Assembly: GCA_963799815.1 (NCBI GenBank)
Contig: CAWCYG010000005.1
Span: 191,271 to 255,270 of the forward strand
DNA from: JBDTSW01 sp963799815
GTDB taxonomy: Bacteria > Actinomycetota > Thermoleophilia > Solirubrobacterales > 70-9
Length of the DNA stretch: 64,000 bases
Direction of reading: 5' to 3'
Part shown: in pieces, positions 1 through 7,911 of the stretch
Layout: each line of letters begins with the position of its first letter
How positions within the stretch are numbered: the first letter of the stretch is position 1
Program-made: the position numbers and the translations under genes
Notes under the pieces: generated by a model
Told to the model about the DNA's origin: nothing
Seen by the model: only the letters and a program-made list of their open reading frames with translations
Database searches by the model: none

Positions 1-7
1 CCTGGCG

Positions 8-409
8 CTAGTCAGCCCACCAGTCGCGCTGGCCCTCGACGTCTTCGCGTCGAGCCTCACCGAGACTGGGCGCGCCGATGACGAGGATCTCTAGACCCTC
101 CGGCCCGGCCTCGTAGCCTCGCCAGGTACCGGGAGGGACGCGCACCGCGTCCCACTCCCTGAGCTCGACGACCTCGTCGTCGAGCTTCATTCGCCCGCTC
201 CCGCGCAGGACCACGTACACCTCCTCCTGCTTCCTGTGCGTGTGGCCGTACGGAAAGCGATAGCCGGGAGGGACGCGCTGGTATCCCAGGCCGGATTGCT
301 CGAGCTCGAGCGCGTCGGTCGCCAAGCGGAACTCCAGGTCCGGCGCACCGTCGAACCTGGAGCCGACGTCCTCCAGGTCCTTCTTGAGGTTCCTGAGCGT
401 GAACGGCAC
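8..409 (-). CDS. Single-domain cupin protein
   Basis: A 133-residue protein starting at GTG 409. It is a single beta-barrel cupin. Residues near 56-62 carry the GHTHRKQEE metal-ligand motif (two His and a Glu), followed by the typical YVVLRGSGRMKLDDE strand pair and a second motif around VRVPPGTWRGYEAG. The usual last histidine of cupin motif 2 is not obvious, so metal binding may be weak or changed. Cupins of this size are often small-molecule isomerases, dioxygenases or binding proteins; the substrate cannot be read from sequence. It is divergent from the MFS gene at 560. The window begins 7 bases after its stop codon, so any downstream operon partner is not visible. Confidence 0.8.
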   Translation of the reverse strand: MPFTLRNLKKDLEDVGSRFDGAPDLEFRLATDALELEQSGLGYQRVPPGYRFPYGHTHRKQEEVYVVLRGSGRMKLDDEVVELREWDAVRVPPGTWRGYEAGPEGLEILVIGAPSLGEARREDVEGQRDWWAD

Positions 410-559
410 GGCCGCAATCCTATGGTGCCCTGGCTGGGTCGCCGATCTGATCTATCAGGCGCCGCGGTGCCAGGTGCCTTCCCGGCGGCGCTCCGGGATC
501 AGACAGCAGGTATAGAACGCTTGCGGAGAGCACGGTCACGTACAGTGGAGTGGGTGACG

Positions 560-2206
560 ATGAGCGCCGGTCTGCGCCAGCTTCAGACCTCACTGAGCTC
601 ACTGACGGCGGTCTTCAGAAATCCGTCCCTCGCGCGGCTCAGCTTCGGCTGGGCGGGGATGACGTTCACCACCTGGGCGTTCGCGATCGCTCTCGGCGTC
701 TACGCCTTCGGGGAGGGGGGTGCCACGGCCGTCGGCATCGCCGCCCTCGTCCGTCTGCTCCCCGGCGCGATGGCTTCGCCGTTCGCGGGCCTGATCGGGG
801 ACCGGTGGTCGCGGCGCCTGGTCCTGATGCTGAGCGCGCTGCTGAGCGGTCTCGCTATCGCGATCGCGGCAGTCGCGGCGGCCGTGGACGCCCCAGCCTG
901 GGTCGTCTACGGGCTCGCCGGCCTCTTCACCGTCGCCTCTACCCCCTACGTGCCCGCCGAGGGAGCGCTGCTGCCGCTGGCGGCCCGCACCCCCCAGGAA
1001 CTCTCGGCGGCCAACGTTACCCACAACCAGATGGACAGCCTGGGCTTTCTCGTCGCCTCGCTCGTCGCGGGAGCGCTCCTGGCCGTAGCCAGCCCAGAGG
1101 CTGCATTCGCCGCCGCCGCGGCGGCCGGCCTCGTCACGGCGGTGGTCCTCTCTACCCTGGCCACGGACGAGCGGCCCTCCTATCACGAGGAGGCGGGTGC
1201 GCCGGGGGTACTTCGCCAGACGGCCGTCGGCTTCATCGTGCTCGTGGCCGAGCCCAAGCTGCGCCTGGTCGGCATCGCGCTCAGCCTTTTGGTCTTCGTC
1301 GAGGGTGCGGCTGACGTGATGATCGTGATCGTCACCCTCGACCTGCTCGGAATCAGCGAGGGCAACGTCGGCTGGATCAACGCCGCCTGGGGCATCGGGG
1401 CATTGATCGCCGGGGCAGGGTTGGCGGTACTCCTGGATCGCGGCAACCTCGCGGCCGGGCTTTCGGTCGGCTGCCTGATCACCGGGGTCGGCCTCGCGCT
1501 CCCCGGCGCCTGGCCGGTGGCACTTGCCGCCTACCTCTCCTTCTTGCTGATGGGGTTCGGCTACAGCTTCGTCGAGGTGGCCGCGAGAACGCTGCTCCAG
1601 CGTCTCGGCTCGGACGAAACGCTCGCTCGCGTGATCGGCTTTCTGGAGACGAGCCGTTTGGCCGCGATGGCCCTGGGCGCGATCGTCGCACCGGCGATGG
1701 TGGCCGCGTTCGGCGTGCGCGGCGCGCTGCTGGCGATCGGGGCGCTGCTGCCCGCGCTCGCGCTGATGCGCTGGCGAGCGCTGCGCGATTTCGAGATTGG
1801 CGCTCCGGTCTCCGAGCGCGACTACAACCTTCTTCGTGGCACCTCGATCTTCGCCCCCCTGCCCGTTGACGCCCTTGAGGGCGTGTGCCGCTCCCTGGTC
1901 GCGGTCGATGTGAAGCCGGGGCAGGAGGTGATCACCCAAGGACAGCACGGGGATCGCTTCTATCTGATCGACCACGGAGAGGTCGAGGTGAGCAAGAACG
2001 ACGTCCTCGAGCGCAACCAGAGTGAAGGCGAGTGCTTTGGCGAGATCGCTCTGCTTCGGGACGTGCCCCGCACGGCCACCGTCCGCGCCACTCGCGAGAC
2101 GCGGTTGCTGGCGCTCGACCGCGACCATTTCATCGCGGCCGTCGGCGGGCACCGGCGTAGCCATCAGAACGCCGAGGCCGTCGCCGATCGTTGGCTCCAG
2201 CCCTAG
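560..2206 (+). CDS. MFS transporter with C-terminal cyclic nucleotide-binding domain
   Basis: About 548 residues from ATG 560 (in-frame GTG codons at 545 and 554 are alternatives; the open frame runs further upstream only over the divergent cupin gene). Residues about 15-415 form a 12-segment major facilitator with the loop signature GDRWSRR between helices 2 and 3. Residues about 430-535 form a cNMP-binding (Crp-like) beta-roll: GQEVITQGQHGDRFYLIDHG, then a GECFGEIALLRDVPRTATV segment that matches the phosphate-binding cassette of cAMP sensors, including FGE and the R of PRTA. The architecture predicts an exporter or importer whose activity is set by a cyclic nucleotide. The substrate is unknown. 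No operon partner on the same strand. Confidence 0.88.
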   Translation: MSAGLRQLQTSLSSLTAVFRNPSLARLSFGWAGMTFTTWAFAIALGVYAFGEGGATAVGIAALVRLLPGAMASPFAGLIGDRWSRRLVLMLSALLSGLAIAIAAVAAAVDAPAWVVYGLAGLFTVASTPYVPAEGALLPLAARTPQELSAANVTHNQMDSLGFLVASLVAGALLAVASPEAAFAAAAAAGLVTAVVLSTLATDERPSYHEEAGAPGVLRQTAVGFIVLVAEPKLRLVGIALSLLVFVEGAADVMIVIVTLDLLGISEGNVGWINAAWGIGALIAGAGLAVLLDRGNLAAGLSVGCLITGVGLALPGAWPVALAAYLSFLLMGFGYSFVEVAARTLLQRLGSDETLARVIGFLETSRLAAMALGAIVAPAMVAAFGVRGALLAIGALLPALALMRWRALRDFEIGAPVSERDYNLLRGTSIFAPLPVDALEGVCRSLVAVDVKPGQEVITQGQHGDRFYLIDHGEVEVSKNDVLERNQSEGECFGEIALLRDVPRTATVRATRETRLLALDRDHFIAAVGGHRRSHQNAEAVADRWLQP

Positions 2207-2224
2207 GTCGAGGCGGCTCAAGCG

Positions 2225-2250
2225 CCGCCGGGTCGAAACCGGCCGCCCAT
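2225..2250 (+). other. tRNA T-arm-like hairpin behind the MFS gene
   Basis: Nineteen bases after the MFS stop, GCCGG-GTCGAAA-CCGGC folds as a five-pair stem with a seven-base loop, followed by CGCCCAT. This has the proportions of a tRNA T-arm plus 3' acceptor strand, except that the first loop base is G instead of T. No other part of a tRNA is present. Similar elements lie at 3653, 7268 and 14718. It could be a decayed tRNA 3' end or simply a small terminator hairpin between convergent genes. Confidence 0.35.
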
Positions 2251-2286
2251 CCGGTGCCCGCCGTCGGCCCGCGATTCGTGCGCGAG

Positions 2287-3060
2287 TCAGCTGCCCGGAG
2301 CGCGGGCGTGGACGGCGGTAAACGCGATCGTCTGCGTCCACCACCGCGGATCGTCGCAGTGGGCGAGGAACCGATCGATGAGCGGGTCGTCGAGCCTCCC
2401 CGAGTCCACCAGCCGGTCGCGTAGCTCGACGACCGTCTGGGTCCAGTACGCCGCCCACTCAGAGCCCCCGTTGTAGACGGCGGTCTCGGCCGTCCCGGCG
2501 ACCTGCTCGAGTCCCAACGCCGCGAGCCGCGGGGCCAGCGTGCGACCGACGTGGTAGTCGATCCCCTGGTCACGCGACCACCCCAGCCACCCGCTCCAGA
2601 AGGCTCGCACCTCGGGCGGCTGGGCGACGCTGACGGGCAAGAAGTCCGGTTCGATCAGCAGGATCGCGCCCCCGGGCGCCAAGCTGGCGGCGAGGTTCTG
2701 AACCGCCGCCTCGAGGTCCGTGACGTGATGCAGCACCGCCCGCGCGGTCACGAGATCGAAGCCGCCGGGATCGACCGGGCCGGCAACGATGTCGCCCTGC
2801 CGCAGTTCGAGTCTCGGCGCCCGCACGTCGACCAGTGACAGGTCGAGATCGAAGGCGACCGCCTCGCCGCTCGGGCCGACGCGCTCGGCGAGCCAGGCGG
2901 AGATCGAGCCGTTGCCGCAGCCCACCTCGAGCGTCCGAGCGCCCTCACCGACTCCGAGCGACTCGATGTTCCGGCGGTGCATCGGGTCCAGCAGTCGAGA
3001 CATCAGCGCCAGCCGCGAGCGCTCACCTTCTAGGTGATGGTCCAAGACGTACTCGGCCAC
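2287..3060 (-). CDS. Class I SAM-dependent methyltransferase
   Basis: A 257-residue protein from GTG 3060 (VAEYVLDHHLEGERSRL); the longer open frame upstream has low-complexity Arg-rich sequence and was not used. Motif I is TLEVGCGNGSISAWLAE, followed by AFDLDLSLVD (acidic end of strand 2, ribose binding), RQGDIV and VTARAVLHHVTD, the order expected of the UbiE/Methyltransf_11-25 group. Small-molecule O- or C-methylation is typical for such proteins; the acceptor is unknown. It stands convergent to the MFS gene, with a T-arm-like hairpin between the two stops. Confidence 0.85.
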   Translation of the reverse strand: MAEYVLDHHLEGERSRLALMSRLLDPMHRRNIESLGVGEGARTLEVGCGNGSISAWLAERVGPSGEAVAFDLDLSLVDVRAPRLELRQGDIVAGPVDPGGFDLVTARAVLHHVTDLEAAVQNLAASLAPGGAILLIEPDFLPVSVAQPPEVRAFWSGWLGWSRDQGIDYHVGRTLAPRLAALGLEQVAGTAETAVYNGGSEWAAYWTQTVVELRDRLVDSGRLDDPLIDRFLAHCDDPRWWTQTIAFTAVHARAPGS

Positions 3061-3143
3061 GCAGCCGATCCTACGAGCCCTCGCGCCGGTCTGCAAGCGT
3101 TCCCGGGGCCGGATGGTCCGCGGGATCGAAGGCTCCGGCGAAG

Positions 3144-3500
3144 CTAATCCAGGTCGTCGACCTCGCCCTGGTACTGGCCCATGCCGCGAGCGATGCCGTC
3201 GCCAATCAAGGCATCGACGACGCCTTGCGAATCGACGATCAGGTCGGCCCGTGTGACGCGTCGCTGGAACTCCTCATCGGCGCGCAGCGCGCTGACCTGA
3301 TCTTCGCTGCCACGCAACAGCGCGAAGCCCTGCAGGTCTCCGCCGTGAGGCGTGAGCAGGACAACCTCGAAGTCCTCGATCTTGTCGTCGCCCTGAAGCC
3401 CTCCCCAGTATTCGACGCTCTCGTTGAATACCTGGAGAGCGCGCTTCTCGCGCCCGCGCGCTACCTGGCCCCATCCGATGAACAGTGCGGCATCGGCCAT
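3144..3500 (-). CDS. Conserved small protein of unknown function
   Basis: 118 residues from ATG 3500, preceded by a strong AAGGAGGAG ribosome binding site. The sequence MADAALFIGWG...REKRALQVFNES alternates strands and helices in a way that suggests a ferredoxin-like or dimeric alpha/beta-barrel fold, but I recognise no catalytic motif. No cysteines, no signal peptide and no membrane segment are seen. It sits between the methyltransferase and the DoxX operon on the same strand, separated from each by more than 80 bases, so it is probably its own transcription unit. Function not assigned. Confidence 0.7.
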   Translation of the reverse strand: MADAALFIGWGQVARGREKRALQVFNESVEYWGGLQGDDKIEDFEVVLLTPHGGDLQGFALLRGSEDQVSALRADEEFQRRVTRADLIVDSQGVVDALIGDGIARGMGQYQGEVDDLD

Positions 3501-3636
3501 TCGCCATCTCCTCCTTGCTCGACCACTCGGCTTGGTCCAACCCTACGCGCGGGCGGGAGTCGTGGCAAGTGATCCCCGCACATCCGCAGGTATCCGATGC
3601 CTTCGATCCGCGTATCCGTGCCTGAGGCGCCCCCCT

Positions 3637-3677
3637 TCACACGCGAGAGGTCGCTGGTTCGAACCCAGCCGCGCCCA
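3637..3677 (+). other. 3' fragment of a tRNA-Val(CAC)-like gene
   Basis: The sequence from the anticodon loop (TTCACAC, anticodon CAC) through variable loop AGGTC, a perfect T-arm GCTGG-TTCGAAC-CCAGC (3653-3669) and acceptor strand CGCGCCC plus A (3670-3677) matches the 3' half of a bacterial tRNA-Val. The matching 5' half (a GGGCGCG acceptor strand and D-arm) is absent upstream, and the anticodon stem is broken. This is therefore a partial gene, as left by integration of an element at a tRNA 3' end or by rearrangement. The DoxX reading frame on the other strand ends inside it, giving the C-terminal AAGFEPATSRV. Confidence 0.6.
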
Positions 3678-4116
3678 TTCCGGGCTGAGTTGTCTCGCTC
3701 ACGGCGAGACGGAAGAGTGTGAGCGCGCCGAGGAGGAGCCCGAGGTCACGTAGCGCGATGTCACCGTAGCCGCCGGCAAGCAGCAGGCCGACGATGATCC
3801 CGCCGAGCCAGGCAGCGACGAGCAAGGCGCCGAAGCGGGGAACGATCAGCACGGTGAAGCCGGCCAGAACCTCGATCGCACCGACTGCGTACATCGCGTC
3901 CTGGGCGCTGCCGGGGAGGATGTCGTTGAACTCGGTAGCCAGATAGGCGGGCCAGTTCTCGTTCATCACCTCGGCGAACTTGTCGAGGCCCATCAGGACC
4001 GGGAGGACGAAGAACCCGATCCGCAGCAGCGTGAAGGCCTGGGCGACGGGATCCTCGCGCAGGCGCGTCAGGCTGGGAAACGGGATCGGCCGCACGGCCA
4101 GGGTGAGTGCGTTCAT
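3637..4116 (-). CDS. DoxX-like membrane protein
   Basis: 159 residues from ATG 4116, chosen because AAAGGAGA lies just upstream; the open frame extends further but would overlap the anti-sigma gene. There are four predicted membrane helices (around LRIGFFVLPVLMGLDKF, YAVGAIEVLAGFTVLIV, ALLVAAWLGGIIVGLLL and DLGLLLGALTLFRLA), the DoxX/SURF4-like layout. DoxX-type proteins are often linked to redox or sulfur stress. It is the third gene of the sigma - anti-sigma - DoxX unit. The last 11 residues (AAGFEPATSRV) are translated from the antisense of a tRNA fragment, so the native C-terminus has probably been replaced. Confidence 0.8.
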   Translation of the reverse strand: MNALTLAVRPIPFPSLTRLREDPVAQAFTLLRIGFFVLPVLMGLDKFAEVMNENWPAYLATEFNDILPGSAQDAMYAVGAIEVLAGFTVLIVPRFGALLVAAWLGGIIVGLLLAGGYGDIALRDLGLLLGALTLFRLAVSETTQPGMGAAGFEPATSRV

Positions 4117-4172
4117 GGGATGCGTCTCCTTTCGGGAGGGTCGCATCGTTAGCGCCGGATCGAGCCCGGGTC

Positions 4173-4424
4173 TTACTTTCGAGGCTCGCCTCGGAGCAGT
4201 GCCAGCAGGCTCTGGTGATCCTCGCCGCAGGCTGGACATCCAGCCAGGTGCGCGCGCATGCCGGGAACGGCGGCGTCGGCGTCGGCTCCGCCCAGCTCCA
4301 GTTCGACATACCGGTCGAGTTGCTCGAAGCATTCCTCGCAGGTCAGCTCAGGGCCGTCGGCGCCGAGCAGGAGGCGGAGGCGGTCGACCTCGCCCGTCTC
4401 TTCTGGCTCGCTCGGCATCGTCAT
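4173..4424 (-). CDS. Zinc-finger anti-sigma factor (ZAS type)
   Basis: 83 residues with the zf-HC2 signature: H59-x3-C63-x2-C66 (HLAGCPAC), plus an N-terminal C29-x2-C32 pair (TCEEC) that can supply the remaining ligands. This is the cytoplasmic anti-sigma domain alone, without a membrane anchor, as in RsrA-type redox switches. In that family disulfide formation expels zinc and frees the sigma factor. The start overlaps the end of the sigma gene by four bases (ATGA), which indicates translational coupling and one-to-one production. The redox role is inferred from the family; no direct signal can be read from the sequence. Confidence 0.85.
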   Translation of the reverse strand: MTMPSEPEETGEVDRLRLLLGADGPELTCEECFEQLDRYVELELGGADADAAVPGMRAHLAGCPACGEDHQSLLALLRGEPRK

Positions 4425-5158
4425 CTCGTCTCGGTGGGCTCGAGCTCTTCCGCGAATCGAAGTCCGCGCCGCCCGAGGTGGGTGCGAAGCTTCCTGCGCG
4501 CGTCGTGAATCGTCTTGTAGAGGGCCCCCCGGGTCGTGCCGAGGCGCTCCGCCAGGACGTCGATCGGGACTCCGTTCAGCGCCACCGCCACGAGCACCTC
4601 ACGCTGATGAGCCGAGAGCTCGGTCTCGATCGCATCCCCGATCGAGCCCAGGAGCTCACTCTGCTCGGCGCTCTCAGCCGGGGAGCCTCCCTGGTCTGCG
4701 AAGGTCGACCACAGTTCGGCCTCAAGCGGGATCTCGCGTCCCTGCCAGGCTCGGCGGCGCAGCTTCACGGCCGCCTCCAACAAGGCGAACTTGTATGCCC
4801 AGGTGGTGAACCTGCTCTCGCCGCGATAGGTGTCGAGCTTGCCGAGGATCGCAAGCAGGGCGTCGTTGGCGCTCTGGTGGGCGAGGTCGTCGAGGTCACC
4901 TCCGCGCAGGTATGGGAGCCTCGCTCGCCGGCGGCCGATCTCGAACCGCGCGGCCTTCAGCAGCAGCTCACGCAGCCGAACGCGGGCCTCCTCCCCACGC
5001 GCGCCTGTCTCCGCCAGGGCCTCGACCCAGGCCCGCGACGCGGCGTCGGGGCCGACTGTCGACGGGGCTTGGCCTGGCGGGGTCATGAGTAGCGTCGGCG
5101 GAGCAAGGACCGCAGTCGCGCCGACGCTACCAGCCGGCTTGGCCGGTGCGCTCAACAC
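4421..5158 (-). CDS. ECF-type RNA polymerase sigma factor
   Basis: 245 residues. Start GTG 5158 is preferred over ATG 5086 because it has a GAGGG ribosome binding site and lies 44 bases behind the -10-like element at 5202-5208; ATG 5086 has no visible site. Region 2 is DLDDLAHQSANDALLAIL with RFTTWAYKFALLEA (2.3/2.4). Region 4 is LSAHQREVLVAVALNGVPID followed by LAERLGTTRGALYKTIHDAR, a helix-turn-helix. It heads the operon with the anti-sigma and DoxX genes. It is divergent from the FAD reductase-folE unit, and both promoters carry the same two-part motif, so autoregulation and control of the reductase unit are likely. Confidence 0.88.
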   Translation of the reverse strand: MLSAPAKPAGSVGATAVLAPPTLLMTPPGQAPSTVGPDAASRAWVEALAETGARGEEARVRLRELLLKAARFEIGRRRARLPYLRGGDLDDLAHQSANDALLAILGKLDTYRGESRFTTWAYKFALLEAAVKLRRRAWQGREIPLEAELWSTFADQGGSPAESAEQSELLGSIGDAIETELSAHQREVLVAVALNGVPIDVLAERLGTTRGALYKTIHDARRKLRTHLGRRGLRFAEELEPTETR

Positions 5159-5201
5159 GACCGACCCTCACGCGCGTCTTTGGCGTCAGGGCGCATGTCT
5201 C

Positions 5202-5232
5202 GTTTGCGACGTCGCGTGCGCGGTTCTTACGC
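5202..5232 (-). promoter_or_regulatory. Candidate ECF sigma promoter for the sigma operon
   Basis: Read on the minus strand: GCGTAAGAAC (5232-5223), 14 bases, then CGCAAAC (5208-5202). The AAGAAC block resembles ECF -35 elements of the GGAAC class, and the downstream block stands where the -10 should be. The same motif with the same spacing is found in front of the divergent gene (5287-5317). The -10 block ends 44 bases before GTG 5158. Confidence 0.6.
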
Positions 5233-5286
5233 GCGGCGTTCCCCTTCCGGGGTACCGGCCACGCCATCGGTCGCGGGGCTGGGGCG

Positions 5287-5317
5287 GCGTAAGAACGGCG
5301 TGCCTCAAGACGCACAC
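5287..5317 (+). promoter_or_regulatory. Candidate ECF sigma promoter for the FAD reductase-folE unit
   Basis: GCGTAAGAAC (5287-5296), 14 bases, CGCACAC (5311-5317); 47 bases remain to ATG 5365. The ten-base upstream block is identical to the one before the sigma gene, and the downstream block differs in one base at the same spacing. Two such matches in one 206-base divergent region are unlikely by chance and point to one regulator for both units, most simply the adjacent sigma factor. Confidence 0.6.
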
Positions 5318-5364
5318 AAAGCAAGGGCAGAAGGCCCGCGCACAGGCACTGAGAGAGGGAAGCG

Positions 5365-6667
5365 ATGAACGCACAAACCGAGACTTACATCATCATCGGA
5401 GCGGGATTGGCCGGCGCAAAGGCCGCCGAGACCCTGCGCGAGGAGGGCTTCGACGGCGACGTGATCATCATCGGAGACGAGCCCGAGCGACCGTACGAGC
5501 GGCCACCGCTCTCCAAGGACTACCTGCGCGGGGAGGTCACGGACAGGCCCTACGTCCACCCCAGCGGGTTTTACGCGGACCACGAGATCGAGCTCATGAC
5601 CTCGACGCCGGTAACCAGCGTCGATCTCGGACTGCGGGAGCTCTCACTCGAAGGCGGTCGACGGCTCTCATACGACAAGCTCCTGCTGGCCACCGGCGCC
5701 GCACCCCGACGTCTCGACGTTCCCGGAAGCGAGCTCGATGGCATTCACTACCTGCGGACGGTCGGTGATTCCGAGCTGATCGGAGGGCTGATCGACCGGA
5801 AGCGGCGGCTCGTGGTCGTCGGCTCCGGCTGGATCGGCGCCGAGATCGCCGCCTCGGCGCGCGAGCAGGGGTGCGAGGTGACGATGATCGAGATGGCCTC
5901 ACTCCCACTCGAGAGGGTGCTCGGCCCTGAGGTCGGCCGGATCTATCTCGACCTTCACCGAGACCACGGGGTGGAGTTCCTGCCGGAGACCACCGTGGAG
6001 CGGTTTGAGGGCACGGGGGCGGTCGAACGCGTCCTCACGCGGGATGGCGCGGTGATCGAGACGGACTTCGTCGTCGTCGGCATCGGGGTTGCGCCTCGCA
6101 GCGGCCTCGTCGAGGCGGCGGGCCTGCGGGTCGAAAACGGCGTGATCGTCAACGAACGCCTCGAGGCGCGCGCCCCGAGTCTCTTCGCAGCGGGCGACGT
6201 CGCGCAACGCCCGTCACCCCTTCTACGGTCGGCACATCCGGGTCGAGCACTGGGCGAACGCGCTCAACCAGGGACCCGCTGCCGCCAAGGCGATGCTCGG
6301 CCGGGACGTGAGCTACGACGAGATCCCCTACTTCTTCTCCGATCAGTACGACGCCGGCATGGAGTACAGCGGCCTTGCGATGGAATGGGACGAGGTCGTC
6401 TTCCGCGGCGACGTGGCCGCCCGCGAGTTCATCGCCTTCTGGCTCAAGGACGAGCGGCTCGTCGCCGGGCTGAACATGAACGTCTGGGACGTGAGCGACC
6501 CGATCCGGGATCTGATCCGCAGCCGCCGGCCCGTCAGCAGCCGCGATCTGGCGGATGGGGATGTTCCCCTGTCGCAGCTCACCGCGGATCCCAAGCTCGA
6601 CCCGCCCCCGCGCCGAGAGCCGATCGAGGTGCTGGGTGCGTCGGACTCCGAGGGTGGATCATGCTGA
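5365..6667 (+). CDS. FAD/NAD-dependent ferredoxin reductase-type oxidoreductase (frameshifted)
   Basis: ATG 5365 with GAGAGAGGGA upstream. The protein has an FAD-binding IIIGAGLAGAKAAETLREEG, the RPYERPPLSKDYL segment typical of rubredoxin/ferredoxin reductases (BphA4-like), an NAD-binding VVVGSGWIGAEIAAS and the second FAD contact LFAAGDVA. After this the frame shifts: one extra base at 6205 (removing it gives GDVANARHPFYGRHIRVEHW), and the C-terminal reductase domain continues in the +2 frame to the stop at 6667. Without the extra base the protein would be about 433 residues, the normal family length. The shifted frame would otherwise run into folE and give a false 635-residue fusion. Electron partner unknown; no ferredoxin gene is adjacent. 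Confidence 0.85.
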
Positions 6668-7272
6668 ACGGGTCCCGTAACGGGGCTGGCCCGCAGCTCC
6701 AGGCCGCTGAACCCGACGGCGGTGTGGACCTCGCGGCGGCAGAGCGTGCGGCGCACAATCTCCTTGTGGCACTCGGCGCCGACCTGGAGTCGGACCATCT
6801 CCGCGAGACGCCGAGGCGTGTCGCCAAGGCGTACGCGGAGCTGTTGACTCCGCGGCCGGTCAACCCCACCACGTTCGCGAACGACGAGGGCTACGACGAG
6901 CTGGTGATTGTCGGCGAGATCCCGTTCCAGTCGCTGTGCGCCCATCACCTGTTGCCGTTCCAGGGCAAGGCACATGTCGCCTACCTGCCGGCCGAGCGAT
7001 TGGTCGGCCTCTCGAAGCTTGCCCGCGTCGTCGAGTTTTACTCGCGCCGTCTACAGCTGCAGGAGCGGCTGACTACCCAGGTTGCGGACTGGTTGGAAGA
7101 GCACCTCCACCCGCGCGGGGTTGGCGTCGTGCTCGAAGCCGAGCATCTGTGCATGTCGCTCCGCGGCGTCCAGACAGCCGGCTCGAACACGGTCACCTCC
7201 GCCCTGCGCGGCGCCGTCAAGGACGACGTGCGGACGAGACAGGAGTTCTTGAGCCTCATTAGTTCGGGCTAG
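6661..7272 (+). CDS. folE: GTP cyclohydrolase I
   Basis: 203 residues from ATG 6661, overlapping the reductase stop by seven bases. The enzyme converts GTP to 7,8-dihydroneopterin triphosphate, the first step of folate/pterin synthesis. The zinc site is visible as C93-A-H95-H96 (QSLCAHHLLPF), with the second cysteine in AEHLCMSLRGVQ. The segments LRETPRRVAKAY and VGLSKLARVVEFYSRRLQ, with QERLTTQ, are the standard FolE blocks. Length is usual for the family. Its link to a reductase under a putative stress sigma factor suggests a pterin-cofactor role beyond housekeeping folate synthesis, but that is inference. The TAG stop lies inside a T-arm-like element. Confidence 0.93.
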   Translation: MLNGSRNGAGPQLQAAEPDGGVDLAAAERAAHNLLVALGADLESDHLRETPRRVAKAYAELLTPRPVNPTTFANDEGYDELVIVGEIPFQSLCAHHLLPFQGKAHVAYLPAERLVGLSKLARVVEFYSRRLQLQERLTTQVADWLEEHLHPRGVGVVLEAEHLCMSLRGVQTAGSNTVTSALRGAVKDDVRTRQEFLSLISSG

Positions 7273-7293
7273 TTCGAAACCAGCCGTGCTCAT
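7268..7293 (+). other. tRNA T-arm-like element at the folE stop codon
   Basis: GCTAG-TTCGAAA-CCAGC (four of five stem pairs, canonical TTCGAAA loop) followed by CGTGCTCA, which has the form of a tRNA acceptor strand. The folE stop TAG is inside the stem. No upstream tRNA half is present. It is one of four such elements in the first 15 kb. Confidence 0.35.
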
Positions 7294-7351
7294 AGCTTGA
7301 ATAGGGCGCTCGAACGCAAGCGAGCGGTCGAGGTCCACGAGAGGAAATTTC

Positions 7352-7831
7352 ATGGGTGATGGAGCCGGCGCGTACGTCCACCAGCCCGGACAGGCTGAGC
7401 TGCGGTGGATGGGTGAGACGTCCACGTACTTTCTCGCCACCGGGGAGGAGACGGAAGGCGCCTTCTGCCTAGTCGACGAGCAGGCCAGTCGTGGGGAGAG
7501 CGTCCCCCTCCACCGGCATCCCGAGGACATGGAGTCCTTCTACGTCTTGGAGGGCGAGCTAACGCTCTACATCGGTGATCGGCCGGGCGTGCGGGCGCCG
7601 GCAGGTTCGTTCGCGCACTTACCCGGTGGAGCCGTTCACGGTTTCCGGATCGAGTCGGAAAAGGCCCGCTACCTGATCCTCACGACGCCGCGCCACGGGC
7701 AGTTCTACCGCGCGATCACCCTCGCGTCGCGAGAGGGCGGTCTGCCGCCACTCGACTCGATCCAAGGAGCACAGATCAAGCAGGCCAGCGAGGACTACGG
7801 CGTGGAGTTCGTCGGACCACTGCCAGATTGA
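7352..7831 (+). CDS. Cupin protein, quercetin dioxygenase-like
   Basis: 159 residues from ATG 7352 with GAGAGGAAA upstream. A single cupin barrel: VPLHRHPEDMESFYVLEGEL is motif 1 with the two His and Glu metal ligands, and GSFAHLPGGAVHGFRI is motif 2 with the last His. All four metal ligands are present, unlike the cupin at 8-409. The C-terminal segment (ILTTPRHGQFYRAI) resembles quercetinase-like and related proteins of unknown substrate. It is followed after 80 bases by the PEP mutase-like gene on the same strand, so co-transcription is possible. Confidence 0.8.
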   Translation: MGDGAGAYVHQPGQAELRWMGETSTYFLATGEETEGAFCLVDEQASRGESVPLHRHPEDMESFYVLEGELTLYIGDRPGVRAPAGSFAHLPGGAVHGFRIESEKARYLILTTPRHGQFYRAITLASREGGLPPLDSIQGAQIKQASEDYGVEFVGPLPD

Positions 7832-7911
7832 ACCAACGCACACCGAGAGCCACACCGACGTGCTCCCGTCGCTCGTGGCCGATCGCGGCTCGATCGGGGA
7901 GAATGAGGTCC

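Noticed and set aside
599..2458. Long antisense open frame (619 codons) opposite the MFS gene
   Set aside because: It is a shadow frame of a high-GC gene: Arg/Gly/Asp-rich, no recognisable domain, opposite a clear transporter.
3601..3677. Complete tRNA gene at the DoxX 3' end
   Set aside because: The 5' acceptor strand, D-arm and a paired anticodon stem are missing; only the 3' half is tRNA-like.
5365..7272. One 635-codon reading frame that looks like a reductase-GTP cyclohydrolase fusion
   Set aside because: The middle third is out-of-frame Arg/Pro-rich sequence; the true reductase C-terminus lies in another frame, and folE has its own ATG at 6661.
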